From Hyphomicrobiales bacterium (lineage in GTDB: Bacteria; Pseudomonadota; Alphaproteobacteria; Rhizobiales; Beijerinckiaceae), in the NCBI GenBank assembly GCA_930633525.1, contig CAKNFP010000002.1:992001-1056000 (forward strand): a DNA stretch of 64,000 bases, given 5' to 3'. The position numbers were made by a program, and so were the translations under genes. Position 1 is the first letter of the stretch. Each line of letters starts with the position of its first letter. The notes below the pieces were generated by a model. It did not search any database and had not been told where the DNA came from. It saw only the letters and a program-made list of their open reading frames with translations. Shown one piece after another: positions 7,814 through 16,295 of the stretch.

Positions 7814-9073
7814 CTATCTCTCGTTAGACCGGGCGGCGACTAGTGCAGCCACAGCTTCTGCCGTCGCTGCCGACAAGGTCCAGCCGAGATGGCCGTGCCC
7901 CGTGTTGTAGAAGACGCGCGGATCCCGGCCACGCATCACGCGCGGCAGCATGTCAGGCATCATCGGGCGCAAACCCGCCCACGGTACGGCTTGACGGGTG
8001 CTCATCCCGGGAAAATGTTTCCGGCACCATTGCACCAGCGGCTCTATCCGGTTGAGCCGAATATCCTTGTTGTATCCGTTGAACTCGGCCGTTCCGGCGA
8101 CGCGGAAGCGGTTCGGTCCCAACCGGCTGGTTACGATCTTGGCCCGGTCGTCGAGGAGACTCGTCCACGGAGCTGCTGCCTGGTCCGCCTCTTCCGACAG
8201 ATGAATCGTGATGGAGTATCCCTTTACCGGGTAGACGTTGACGCGATCGCCAAGGTTCGCGGCCAAGCTGCGGGACATGACGCCGCCGCAGACAACGATA
8301 CGGTCGAAGGCCTCGCTCGCGACATCGGCGCGCTCTTCTCTTTCGCTCGACGTCCAGTTCACCCGTATCTCGCTCTCAGAGCGACGCTCGACCGACCGAA
8401 CCTCGCTCGCCAGCCGCATTGCCACGCCCATTCGCTCACAGGCGCGGGCGAGGCCGATCGTGAATTTGTGGATGTCGCCGGTGAAATCCGACGACGTGTA
8501 AAAGCCGCCATAGAAGTCACCCTTTAGAGAGGGCTCAATCGCGCGGATCTCGCCCGGAGTGATAGCGCGGCGCTCCAGCCCGCCCCTTGCCAGGAGCGCT
8601 GAGACTTTCGCGGCCGCCTCGAACTCCGTCTTGCTGTGGTAGAAATGGAGGATGCCGCGTTCCTCGCAGTCGAACGCGATGTTCTCCTCGCGAGCCATGC
8701 GCATCAGATGGGCACGGGCCTCGATCGCCAGTCGGGCAGTCGTCAGCGTGTTTTCTTCGTATTTGGGGATCGAGGCCACGAACTCGCCCATCCATGACAG
8801 CTTGTGCCAGGAAGGCTTGGGATTGACGAGCAGCGGGGCGCCCGGCGTAAACATCCATTTGATGCCCTTCAAGACCGTCGCCCAACTGTTCCAGACCTCG
8901 GCGTTCGAGGCAGAGAGCTGGCCACCATTGGCGAATGAGGTTTCCATCGCCGCGTAGGGCTGGCGGTCGAAGACCGTGACCTGGCAGCCGCGCTTGGCGA
9001 GGTTGTAGGCGGTCGTGATGCCGGTAATGCCTGCGCCGATAACGGCAACGCGTGAAATATCCGATGTGCTCAT
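7814..9073 (-). CDS. dadA: D-amino acid dehydrogenase / glycine oxidase-type FAD enzyme
   Basis: A 419-residue FAD-dependent oxidoreductase of the DAO fold that oxidatively deaminates a D-amino acid or glycine. The N-terminal dinucleotide motif VAVIGAGITG and the C-terminal NTGHGHLGWTLSAATAE block are classic for DadA. It starts at the ATG at 9073 (MSTSDIS), five bases after AGGAG; an in-frame ATG at 9151 would lie inside the riboswitch and is rejected. A tandem glycine riboswitch precedes it, so expression responds to glycine. This points to glycine, or an amine giving or derived from it, as a physiological substrate rather than D-alanine alone. Confidence 0.85.
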   Translation of the reverse strand: MSTSDISRVAVIGAGITGITTAYNLAKRGCQVTVFDRQPYAAMETSFANGGQLSASNAEVWNSWATVLKGIKWMFTPGAPLLVNPKPSWHKLSWMGEFVASIPKYEENTLTTARLAIEARAHLMRMAREENIAFDCEERGILHFYHSKTEFEAAAKVSALLARGGLERRAITPGEIRAIEPSLKGDFYGGFYTSSDFTGDIHKFTIGLARACERMGVAMRLASEVRSVERRSESEIRVNWTSSEREERADVASEAFDRIVVCGGVMSRSLAANLGDRVNVYPVKGYSITIHLSEEADQAAAPWTSLLDDRAKIVTSRLGPNRFRVAGTAEFNGYNKDIRLNRIEPLVQWCRKHFPGMSTRQAVPWAGLRPMMPDMLPRVMRGRDPRVFYNTGHGHLGWTLSAATAEAVAALVAARSNER

Positions 9074-9074
9074 A

Positions 9075-9110
9075 GGTGCTCCTGCCCGCACCATGCGGGT
9101 TATAGGCACC
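9075..9110 (-). promoter_or_regulatory. Hairpin at dadA start, likely riboswitch expression platform
   Basis: Between the second glycine aptamer and the dadA ATG, GGTGC (9110-9106) can pair with GCACC (9079-9075), enclosing a second stem CCCGC/GCGGG (9099-9095 with 9089-9085). The Shine-Dalgarno AGGAG (9083-9079) sits at the foot of the outer stem. There is no U-run, so the simplest reading is translational control: pairing would hide the ribosome binding site. Inference from base pairing only. Confidence 0.5.
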
Positions 9111-9297
9111 CCCTCTGTCATTGGCCTGAGAGCTTCGTCGGGCTCAATCATTTGAGCCGGCGACTTTCACCATCAGCGCAGAACTGCCGTCCTGCTTTTC
9201 AGAGTCTAATCATCGTAGCGGTACTTTTGCCTGAGAGTTTCCGGGGCGGTTGCTCCGTCGGCGCCGTTCGAGCTCTAAATCTCAAACGATCTCTCCC
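9111..9297 (-). ncRNA. Tandem glycine riboswitch (two aptamers)
   Basis: Read on the minus strand, this leader contains the hallmarks of the gcvT/glycine riboswitch. The first aptamer begins GGGAGAG (9297-9291), continues GGCGCCGACGGAGCAA and CCGCCCCGGAAACTCTCAGG, then the linker CAAAAG. The second aptamer begins ACTCTGAAAAGCAGG (9205 onward) and closes with AAGCTCTCAGGCC and CAGAG (9117-9113) pairing with CTCTG. The riboswitch lies directly upstream of dadA and downstream of a good promoter. Tandem glycine aptamers normally switch genes ON to dispose of excess glycine, which fits an oxidase target. Confidence 0.9.
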
Positions 9298-9306
9298 GCT
9301 GCGAAG

Positions 9307-9336
9307 AATATTTCGAATTTCTATTTGGATTGTCAA
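9307..9336 (-). promoter_or_regulatory. Promoter of the glycine riboswitch-dadA unit
   Basis: Minus strand TTGACA (9336-9331, perfect -35) followed after 18 bases by AATATT (9312-9307, four of six -10 matches). Transcription would start near 9300, just before the first aptamer helix at 9297, so position and strand agree with the riboswitch. Confidence 0.65.
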
Positions 9337-9650
9337 GCTATATATTCATTAATATTATTTTGTTTTGACGGAAATTTGCCGTTTCGATCTGGACCTGTAA
9401 CGTTTGCTAGTTGGTGCGGTGTCGAGGCATCGGCGCCTGGCCGCAGATGTTCCGACGAGCGAGATTTCTCCTTCGGTGGCCGGACCCTCGTGGGGGCGCC
9501 GCTTCTCTCCAGACAGTTCTGATCCAGCGGTCCTTGTTGGCTGCAAGTCTGTTGCGACGTTGCTCCGTCAGTGCCTCGCAGTTGCGGGGAGCTCCCACTG
9601 GATCGTGACGAACTTGATGATAATCGGGTGATCCGAGGCAACGTCGCTGC
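9337..9650. other. Intergenic between kbl and the dadA leader
   Basis: About 310 bases with no convincing gene. The frames present on both strands are short, overlap each other and lack family motifs. The low-GC end near 9340-9380 belongs to the upstream region of the dadA promoter. No clear terminator for kbl was found. Confidence 0.4.
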
Positions 9651-10862
9651 CTACACGATGTTCCTCAGTCTCTCCAGATCGGGAAATTGCTCGATGGCGG
9701 TGAGCACCCGGTCGATGTCCGCCACGCTGTGTGAAGCACTGACCTGCATTCTGACGCGTGCCTGCCCTCTCGGGACCACGGGAAAGGAGAACGGAACCGC
9801 AAGGACCCCATTGCACCGAAGATGCCTGGTCAATTTGGTTGCCAACTGCGGCTTACCGCAGAGCGCAGGGACAATGGGATGGCTATTTCCGCCCAGCTTT
9901 AATCCCAGCCGCGACAGCCCGTTTCGAAGGTGAGCGGCCTGATGTGTGAGATCTTTTCTAAGTTGGTCTCCAGCTTCCGCCAGATCGAGAGCGGCAAGCG
10001 ATGCGGCGCAAATCGCAGGCATGAGCGCATTCGAGAACAGATAGGGGCGAGCCCTTTGCCTCAGCCACTCGATGATTTCGCTGCGTCCGCTGACGTAGCC
10101 GCCTGACGCCCCCCCGAGGGCTTTGCCAAGCGTCCCGGTCACAATCTGAACCTTGCCCTGAACACCGAACAAAGCGGGTGTGCCCCTTCCTCCCGGCCCA
10201 ATGAAGCCGACGGCGTGGGAGTCATCGACAAGCACCAACGCATCGTAGCGCTGGGCCAGGTCGCAGATATTGCCGAGATCCGCGACAATTCCGTCCATGG
10301 AAAAGACGCCGTCAGTCGCGATCAGTATCGTTCGAGCTCCGGCGGCGTCCTTGAGAGCCCGCTCCAGATCCTCGACGTCATTGTTTCGGTAACGCAGCCT
10401 CTGGGCTTTGCACAGCCGAATTCCATCGATGATGCTGGCATGATTGAGTGCATCGCTGATGATAACGTCTTCTTCATCAAGCAGAGCCTCGAACACGCCG
10501 GCATTCGCGTCGAAACACGAGCTGAACAGGATCGTATCTTCGGTCTGCAGAAACTGCGAGATCCGTCGCTCAAGCTGCTTGTGGAGCGAATGAGATCCGC
10601 AGATAAAGCGAACGGATGCCATGCCGAAACCATCGGCCAGCAAGCTTTCCCGTGCGGCGGCAACCAGTTCCGGGCTGTTGGCCAGTCCCAGATAGTTGTT
10701 CGAGCACATATTGATCAGCGTCGACGGCTCCCCCTCGCTTGCGAAGACATCGACCCGAGCCTGCTGGGGCGAGCCAAGAATGATCTCATCCTTGTGCAGC
10801 CCATCGCGCCTGGCGTCATCAAGGGCCGATCTCAGCCTCCTGAAAAATGGCTGGAGACCCAT
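9651..10862 (-). CDS. kbl: Glycine C-acetyltransferase (2-amino-3-ketobutyrate CoA ligase)
   Basis: A 403-residue PLP enzyme of the alpha-oxoamine synthase family. Kbl cleaves 2-amino-3-ketobutyrate with CoA to glycine and acetyl-CoA, the second step of threonine breakdown; relatives make 5-aminolevulinate or 8-amino-7-oxononanoate. Seen here: CSNNYLGL near residue 53, DALNHASIIDG with His141, VDDSHAVGF at 212-220 and the Schiff-base lysine Lys247 in VTGTLGKALGG. The length matches Kbl. Its start lies three bases after the aminotransferase stop, so the two are co-transcribed. No threonine dehydrogenase is adjacent, so the usual tdh-kbl pair is absent and a related acyl-transferase role is possible. 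Confidence 0.85.
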   Translation of the reverse strand: MGLQPFFRRLRSALDDARRDGLHKDEIILGSPQQARVDVFASEGEPSTLINMCSNNYLGLANSPELVAAARESLLADGFGMASVRFICGSHSLHKQLERRISQFLQTEDTILFSSCFDANAGVFEALLDEEDVIISDALNHASIIDGIRLCKAQRLRYRNNDVEDLERALKDAAGARTILIATDGVFSMDGIVADLGNICDLAQRYDALVLVDDSHAVGFIGPGGRGTPALFGVQGKVQIVTGTLGKALGGASGGYVSGRSEIIEWLRQRARPYLFSNALMPAICAASLAALDLAEAGDQLRKDLTHQAAHLRNGLSRLGLKLGGNSHPIVPALCGKPQLATKLTRHLRCNGVLAVPFSFPVVPRGQARVRMQVSASHSVADIDRVLTAIEQFPDLERLRNIV

Positions 10863-10865
10863 GAC

Positions 10866-11834
10866 TCAAGCGCCCGGGTATTCGACGGCGGAAGACCAGT
10901 CGGGGTGCGCATGACGCTCCCAATAGACCTTCATGATCTCCTGCGTGACGACGCCGATGTTGCCGTTTCCGACAGGCTGACCGTTGACGCAGGTGACAGG
11001 CATGACGCCGCCTGCTGTGGACGTGATGAACACCTCATCGGCGCCGAGCAGGCCATCGAGGGGCACGGCCGCGGCCGCTTGTTCGTAGCCGAGCAGGCCG
11101 CAGATATCGAAAACGGTCTGGCGCGTGATACCGGGCAGAACGCCGAACGCGGGCGTTGTCAGCCGACCTCCCTTGACAACGAAGACATTAAAGCCCGGCC
11201 CCTCGGCGATATTGCCGTCCGTGTCGCGAACAAGCGCTGTTTCAGCACCCTGCTCGTAGGCGTCGTAAAGACCGCGGACCAGGTCGAGCCAGTGGTAGTT
11301 CTTGATCGAGGGGTCCACTGATTTCGGGGGGATACGGACGATATCGCTGACCGCGACACGCAGGCCGCGCCGAAGTTGCTCCGTGTTGGCAACCGAACCG
11401 AACGGGACCGCGAACACCATGAAGCGGTTGACCGAGTCGCGTGGGTCTCGGCTAAAGGTTGGAGACGATCCACGCGTGCAGATCACCTCCACATAGGCCG
11501 CCCGATGACCGGATAAGCCAACGCATGTGTGCATGATCTCCGCCACCTGTTCCCGTGTATAGGGAATTGACATCCTAAGCTTCTCAAGACCTCCAAAGAA
11601 GCGTTCGAGATGCAGATCGAGGCGGAAGAACCGGCCGTTCCAAACATGGGCGGTGTCGTAGGTCGCGTCCGAATGAAGGAAGCCCCAATCGAGAACCGAA
11701 ATTTTTGCCTCGGAGATTGTTGTGTAGGCGCCGTCGACATGCGCAATGCCGGAAGGATAGCTCCGCGTATCGGGGACGACCTTCGCGATAGTGGGCCATG
11801 AGCGCGCACCGACTGCCGCCGCGTTATGTTGCAT
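10866..11834 (-). CDS. Fold-type IV aminotransferase (D-amino acid / (R)-amine type)
   Basis: A 322-residue class IV PLP aminotransferase of the BCAT/DAAT family. The catalytic lysine is in PSIKNYHWLDLV (about Lys178), and the cofactor phosphate-side motif is EGPGFNVF (about 211-218), closer to D-amino acid or (R)-amine transaminases than to BCAT. The N-terminal YTTISEAKISVLDWGFLHSDATYDTAHVWNG motif is intact. Start at 11834 (MQHNAA) follows AGGACAGGATC; a longer in-frame ATG at 11960 lacks family similarity. It is coupled to kbl. Converting a D-amino acid to its 2-oxo acid fits the neighbouring DadA and Lrp genes. Confidence 0.8.
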   Translation of the reverse strand: MQHNAAAVGARSWPTIAKVVPDTRSYPSGIAHVDGAYTTISEAKISVLDWGFLHSDATYDTAHVWNGRFFRLDLHLERFFGGLEKLRMSIPYTREQVAEIMHTCVGLSGHRAAYVEVICTRGSSPTFSRDPRDSVNRFMVFAVPFGSVANTEQLRRGLRVAVSDIVRIPPKSVDPSIKNYHWLDLVRGLYDAYEQGAETALVRDTDGNIAEGPGFNVFVVKGGRLTTPAFGVLPGITRQTVFDICGLLGYEQAAAAVPLDGLLGADEVFITSTAGGVMPVTCVNGQPVGNGNIGVVTQEIMKVYWERHAHPDWSSAVEYPGA

Positions 11835-12054
11835 GATCCTGTCCTGCTTCCTAGCATTCCGCCGTCGTTCGGAGCTCAATGCCCCGAACCATGAACAGCA
11901 GTTTCTCATGTGATCTGCACAGTTTTCATCCGCATTCACGGCGGGCTTGAAACGGTGCAATCAAATGCGCCGCTTGCGTGAAATGACGTCCCCCCTGAGC
12001 CGCGCCCTCCGGATGCGCGACCGCGTCCACGGCGGAGGCGCGATCAGGTCCGTG

Positions 12055-12519
12055 TCAGATCTTGATGCGGGGCTCGAACTTCACGCGATCCAGCGTGATC
12101 ATGCTCTGGAATTTCCTGACGTTGACGTTGGTGTAAAGCCGCTGCTTCACAAACGCATCGAACGCCTCGACATCTTCCACCGTAACCATCAGCACGAAAT
12201 CCGCCGCGCCGGTGACCATGTAGCATTGGTTGACCTCAGGAGCCGCGCGCATCGCACGCTTGAACTCCTCCACGAGATCCAACCGCTCTCGATCGAGCTC
12301 GACATTCACGATGACGGTCAGGGTCTTGCCGACGGATTTCGGGTTGATCAGCGATATGTCGGCCAGAATGACGCCGGCCGACCGCAAGCGGTTGACCCGG
12401 CGCATGCATGAAGCGGCGGAAGACGCCACTTTTTCGGCGAGTTCCGCAAAGGACAGCCTGTTGTTTTCCTGCAGCGCCCTCAGGATCCGGCGGTCCAAAT
12501 CGTCGAGTTGTTCGCTCAT
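12055..12519 (-). CDS. Lrp/AsnC-family transcriptional regulator
   Basis: A 154-residue feast/famine regulator: an N-terminal winged HTH (LDDLDRRILRALQENNRLSFAELAEKVASS) followed by a RAM ligand-binding domain (YMVTGAADFVLMVTVEDVEAFDAF). Start at 12519 (MSEQLDD) is chosen because the alignable family N-terminus begins there and AACGAGG precedes it. It lies 75 bases after the amidase stop and 220 bases before the aminotransferase, all on one strand, so it probably senses an amino acid released by the amidase/deacylase operon and controls the cluster. Target sites are not certain. Confidence 0.85.
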   Translation of the reverse strand: MSEQLDDLDRRILRALQENNRLSFAELAEKVASSAASCMRRVNRLRSAGVILADISLINPKSVGKTLTVIVNVELDRERLDLVEEFKRAMRAAPEVNQCYMVTGAADFVLMVTVEDVEAFDAFVKQRLYTNVNVRKFQSMITLDRVKFEPRIKI

Positions 12520-12593
12520 CGCCTCGTTCCCAGGTTCATCCGACAACCCTGAGGCATATCTCCGCCACACAGCATCGGGGCTTCAGAGTCCCG

Positions 12594-13973
12594 TCATGAT
12601 ACCCGGTGCAGGCAAGGGAAAGGAAAAGAACCTTCAAATCGCCGACAGAATGAAAGGATGTCGAGATCCGAAAACCGCCGGCCAACCACCTGCAGCCCCA
12701 CAGGAAGGCCGGACGCTGCATTTCCGCAGGGAATGGACGCAGCGGGCTGCTGCGTGAGGTTGAAGGGATAGGTGAAGGGGTTCCACTGGAACCAGTTGGA
12801 CATGCCGCGGCCTTCCGGAAAATCGCGTCCGGCCTCGAACGCCGTCAGCGGCATTTGCGGCGTCAACAGCAAGTCAAAACGCTGGTGAAACAGGTTCATG
12901 CATCGCCCCAGGGCTTGCCTGGCGATGGCAGCCGCATAGATCTCGTCCGAGGTTGGGCTCATCTGCATGGACGACACAAGGTTCGGATCCATTTCCGGAC
13001 GGGCGGCCTCTTCGGTCGCGCCGACCATGTAGCCCAAGCCGCCGAAGTAGAGCGGTCGAACGATATCCCACGGGTCGTCGAAGACGTGGTCTACCTCATC
13101 AATTTCCCAACCCATCTTTTCAAGAGCTTGTACGGCTCGATCCGTGACGTCGAGCACTTCGCTATCGACCGAAGCGAAACCAAGGGTGCGGCTGTAGGCA
13201 ATCCGTGGGGGGCCGCCGGAATCCTGTCGCTGGAGCGCCGGCGAAGTGGCAATCCAATCACGCCAGTCAGGGCCTCTGAGGATATCGAGCATGATGTCGG
13301 CGTCATCGACATTCTGCGTGATCGGGCCGTAGGTGACCATCTCCGGCAACGCACTCAGCGGATAGGCGGGAACAACGCCGAAAGTCGGCTTGAAGCCGAA
13401 GACGCCACAGAACGACGCCGGAATTCGGATCGAACCGGCGCCATCGGAGCCGAGGTTGAGGGCGGCTACGCCGAGCGCCGCCGCCACGGCGGCCCCGCCG
13501 CTGCTGCCTCCGCTCGTTCGGGATGGCATCCATGGATTTCGGGTGATCCCGGTCAGAGGGCTGTCCGTTACGCCCTTCCAGCCCCATTCAGGGAGGGTCG
13601 TCAGCCCGAGTATGATCGCTCCGGCCTCCCTGAGACGGGCCACGGGCGGTGAATCTTCAGTGGCGTCGACCTGCTTGACCTTCGACCCCCAGGTCGTCGT
13701 CATGCCCGAAACCAGGCAGTTGTCCTTGATGGTGACGACGACGCCGTCGAGTTTTCCAATCGGATGACCGGATCGCCACCGTCGTTCGGACGCTTCCGCT
13801 TCGGCCGCCACCGCGCGCCAATCCCTGAGCCTGATGAAATTCAGCTCCGCGTGTTTGAGCGCCCTTTGAAACGATGTTTCCGCAAGCCGGACCGGCGAGA
13901 GCTCTCCGGTGGTGAAACCGTCCAGCTGGCGCTGCACTGGAACGGCCAGATAGTCGTCTTGATCGGGCTGCAT
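12594..13973 (-). CDS. Amidase signature family hydrolase
   Basis: A 459-residue amidase-signature enzyme unrelated in detail to the one at 800. Catalytic residues: Lys83 in VTIKDNCLVSG, cis-Ser157 in RTSGGSSGGAAV and nucleophile Ser181 in DGAGSIRIPAS, 24 residues apart as usual. The DGAGSIR form is common in aryl/aliphatic amidases of catabolic operons rather than in GatA. It would release ammonia or an amine from a carboxamide. It follows the SBP gene by 55 bases at the end of an ABC-ArgE-deformylase operon, so amino-acid amides or N-acylated amino acids are likely substrates. Confidence 0.85.
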   Translation of the reverse strand: MQPDQDDYLAVPVQRQLDGFTTGELSPVRLAETSFQRALKHAELNFIRLRDWRAVAAEAEASERRWRSGHPIGKLDGVVVTIKDNCLVSGMTTTWGSKVKQVDATEDSPPVARLREAGAIILGLTTLPEWGWKGVTDSPLTGITRNPWMPSRTSGGSSGGAAVAAALGVAALNLGSDGAGSIRIPASFCGVFGFKPTFGVVPAYPLSALPEMVTYGPITQNVDDADIMLDILRGPDWRDWIATSPALQRQDSGGPPRIAYSRTLGFASVDSEVLDVTDRAVQALEKMGWEIDEVDHVFDDPWDIVRPLYFGGLGYMVGATEEAARPEMDPNLVSSMQMSPTSDEIYAAAIARQALGRCMNLFHQRFDLLLTPQMPLTAFEAGRDFPEGRGMSNWFQWNPFTYPFNLTQQPAASIPCGNAASGLPVGLQVVGRRFSDLDILSFCRRFEGSFPFPCLHRVS

Positions 13974-14028
13974 CGAGTGCTTCCTGGGAATGGGCGAAGC
14001 CGACGTTCAGGCGGCTCCTTCAAAGTTC

Positions 14029-14820
14029 TTAAAGCGTGGGGAGATCATTCGGGATCGGTTCGCGGAACCACTTTTCCGATATCTTGTTCAGGTCGCCGCT
14101 CAGCTTCTTGCTGAGGATGAACACGTTGATCCAGCGCAGAAGATCGTCGCTCCCTTTGGCGACACCCATGTAGAGCGGTGATTTGATAATCGTGATCTTG
14201 CCCTCGATACTCTTGTCGGGATTGTTCTTGGCAATCTCGGCCGCGGTGGTGTTCGTGTTGACCAGGACTTGCGTCTGCCCGGTCATCCAGGCGGAAATCG
14301 TCGTGGCGTTGTCCTCAAAGCGCATGATCTTGGTGCCGGCGGGAACGAGCGAACTAATCAGCAGATCTTCGGTATTGCCGCGCGTCACACCCACCGTCTT
14401 TCCGGCGAGATCGGCATAAGAGGCAATCGCATGGCTCTTGGAGGCGAACACGCCCGAGTAGAGCAGCGCATAGGCGCTGGAAAACCAGATCGACTTTGCG
14501 CGATCCGGGTTGGCGCCGAGTGCCGCGATCACGATGTCGACTTTGTCAGTCTGCAGAAACGGAATGCGATTGGCGGCGATCGTCGGGACCAGCTCCAGCT
14601 GGACACCCATGTCCTTGGCCAGAAGTCTTGCGACATCGATGTCAAACCCTTCGGGTTCGAGATTAGCGTTCAAGAACCCCCAGGGCGCGAGATCCTGGAC
14701 GACCGCGATCCTGACCTTTCCCTTTCGGAGAATATCATCCAGTGTCGCCGCTCTTGCGGTCGCCAATCCTGAGATGAACGATGCGATGATTGCCAGCACG
14801 AATGACAGTCTCGTAAGCAT
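14029..14820 (-). CDS. ABC transporter substrate-binding protein, polar amino acid type
   Basis: A 263-residue periplasmic binding protein with a clear signal peptide (hydrophobic core to about residue 20, cleavage after ATARA near 24) and a class-3 SBP domain (KVRIAVVQDLAPWGF, ...EGFDIDVARLLAKDMGVQLELVPT). It is the capture protein of the HisM/HisQ-type importer encoded by the next three upstream genes. The consensus Arg that binds the alpha-carboxylate in many amino-acid SBPs is not obvious, so the ligand may be a blocked amino acid. Located 58 bases after the ATPase gene and 55 before the amidase. Confidence 0.85.
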   Translation of the reverse strand: MLTRLSFVLAIIASFISGLATARAATLDDILRKGKVRIAVVQDLAPWGFLNANLEPEGFDIDVARLLAKDMGVQLELVPTIAANRIPFLQTDKVDIVIAALGANPDRAKSIWFSSAYALLYSGVFASKSHAIASYADLAGKTVGVTRGNTEDLLISSLVPAGTKIMRFEDNATTISAWMTGQTQVLVNTNTTAAEIAKNNPDKSIEGKITIIKSPLYMGVAKGSDDLLRWINVFILSKKLSGDLNKISEKWFREPIPNDLPTL

Positions 14821-14877
14821 GGATTATCTCCTTCCCTCTCGAATCTATGGTTTCGACTCGGCTCGCCGAGCGACTGA

Positions 14878-15621
14878 TCAATGGAGAATCTGAGCTAGAA
14901 ACTCGCGCGCTCTGTGCGTCTTCTGTTGTCGAAAGAAATCCGAGGGATGCGCCTCTTCCACGATACGGCCGTGATCCATGAACACGACTGTATCGGCGAC
15001 CTGCCGGGCGAAGCCCATTTCATGCGTCACGCAGACCATGGTCAACCCATCGCCGGCCAGCGTGACCATGACCTCGAGAACCTCGCGGATCATTTCGGGA
15101 TCCAGCGCAGAAGTCGGCTCGTCGAAAAGAATGACTTCGCTCTGCATGCAGAGGGCGCGCGCGATCGCGACCCGCTGCTGCTGCCCTCCAGACAGCTGAT
15201 GAGGATAGCTGCCTGCCTTGTCGGCAATCCTGACGCGCTCCAGATAGGTCCGCGCGATGTCCTCTGCTTCCTTCCGGCCGCGTCCGGCGACCAGTCTTTG
15301 AGCGACGCAGCAGTTTTCGAGCGCGGTCATATGCGGGTAGAGATTGAATTGCTGGAAGACCATGCCGACGCGCCGTCTGATCCCACGGGTGTGTACCGCA
15401 TTGCCTGCGACCGTTGTGCCGCCCAACAGGATTTCACCCTGCTGGTGGCGCTCAAGTTGATTGATGCATCGGACCAGCGTCGACTTCCCCGAGCCGGAAG
15501 GGCCGCACACCACCACCTTCTCGCCCTTGCCGATCTTCAGATCGATGTCCGTAAGAACCCGGAAATCTCCAAACCATTTGCTGACCTTGCGAAACTCGAT
15601 CGCGGGAGCATCATGTGACAT
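14878..15621 (-). CDS. ABC transporter ATP-binding protein, polar amino acid type
   Basis: A 247-residue ATPase of the GlnQ/HisP type: Walker A GPSGSGKST, Q-loop FQQFNLYPHMTALEN, signature LSGGQQQR and Walker B VILFDEPTSALDPE. It couples ATP hydrolysis to uptake through the two permeases encoded upstream. The start is the ATG at 15621 (MSHDAPAIEF). The frame stays open for another 219 codons upstream, but that part is a shadow of the permease gene. All motifs are intact, so the transporter should be functional. Confidence 0.9.
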   Translation of the reverse strand: MSHDAPAIEFRKVSKWFGDFRVLTDIDLKIGKGEKVVVCGPSGSGKSTLVRCINQLERHQQGEILLGGTTVAGNAVHTRGIRRRVGMVFQQFNLYPHMTALENCCVAQRLVAGRGRKEAEDIARTYLERVRIADKAGSYPHQLSGGQQQRVAIARALCMQSEVILFDEPTSALDPEMIREVLEVMVTLAGDGLTMVCVTHEMGFARQVADTVVFMDHGRIVEEAHPSDFFRQQKTHRAREFLAQILH

Positions 15622-15644
15622 CTGCGTATTCCCCAAGCCGATGA

Positions 15645-16295
15645 TCAGCTGTTGAAATTGAAGCGTCGCTCCAGGTGGCGGGCCGCAAGCGAGATCGGCA
15701 GATTGATCGCCATGTAGAGGACGCCGATGATCGCAAAGATGAGAAATGGCCTGTATGTGATGTTGTTGAGCACGGTTCCGGCACGCGTTATTTCCATAAA
15801 GCCCACGATGGATGCCAATGCAGTGGCCTTGACGACCTGGACGAGAAATCCAACCGTGGTCGGCGTCGCGATCCTCAACGCTTGGGGGAGCACGATGACG
15901 CGGAGCATGTCGCCATGCTTCATCCCGGAGGAGATCGCGGCCTCCCACTGACCTCTGGGCACCGCTTTCAGCGCAGCGCGCCACGTCTCGGTGAGGAAGG
16001 CCGCCGTAAAGGCGATCAGCGCGACGGAAGCGGCCAGCAGCGGCGAGACATTCACCTTGAGCAGCGGCAGGCCGAAGAAGCAGAGGAACATCAGCATGAG
16101 CAGAGGCATGCTTTGGATGGTCGATAGCGTCGCCGAAATGCAGGCATCGGCAACCCTGCTTCCCAGCGTCGTGATCAGCGTCAGCAATGCTGCTACCAGC
16201 GCGCCTCCGAGGAATGCAATGAGCGAGAGGGCAAGCGTCCAGGGCAGTTTTCCGATGATGGTAGAGATAATGCCCCATGTTGTGAACTGGCTCAT
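15645..16295 (-). CDS. ABC transporter permease, polar amino acid type
   Basis: A 216-residue membrane protein of the HisMQ/GlnP type with about five helices and the EAA-type loop EAAISSGMKHGDMLRVIVLPQALRIATPT near the middle. Start at 16295 is fixed by an ATGA overlap with the upstream permease stop; an ATG 21 bases earlier (16316) lies within the preceding gene. It pairs with the second permease (16292-16960) to make the translocation channel. Confidence 0.9.
   Translation of the reverse strand: MSQFTTWGIISTIIGKLPWTLALSLIAFLGGALVAALLTLITTLGSRVADACISATLSTIQSMPLLMLMFLCFFGLPLLKVNVSPLLAASVALIAFTAAFLTETWRAALKAVPRGQWEAAISSGMKHGDMLRVIVLPQALRIATPTTVGFLVQVVKATALASIVGFMEITRAGTVLNNITYRPFLIFAIIGVLYMAINLPISLAARHLERRFNFNS

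Noticed and set aside
9074..9151. N-terminal extension of dadA to an ATG at 9151
   Set aside because: It overlaps the second glycine aptamer and has no ribosome binding site, while 9073 has AGGAG five bases upstream and matches family starts.
15622..16278. Upstream extension of the amino-acid ABC ATPase
   Set aside because: The extra 219 codons are the other frame of the permease gene and have no family similarity. 15621 gives a standard ATPase length.
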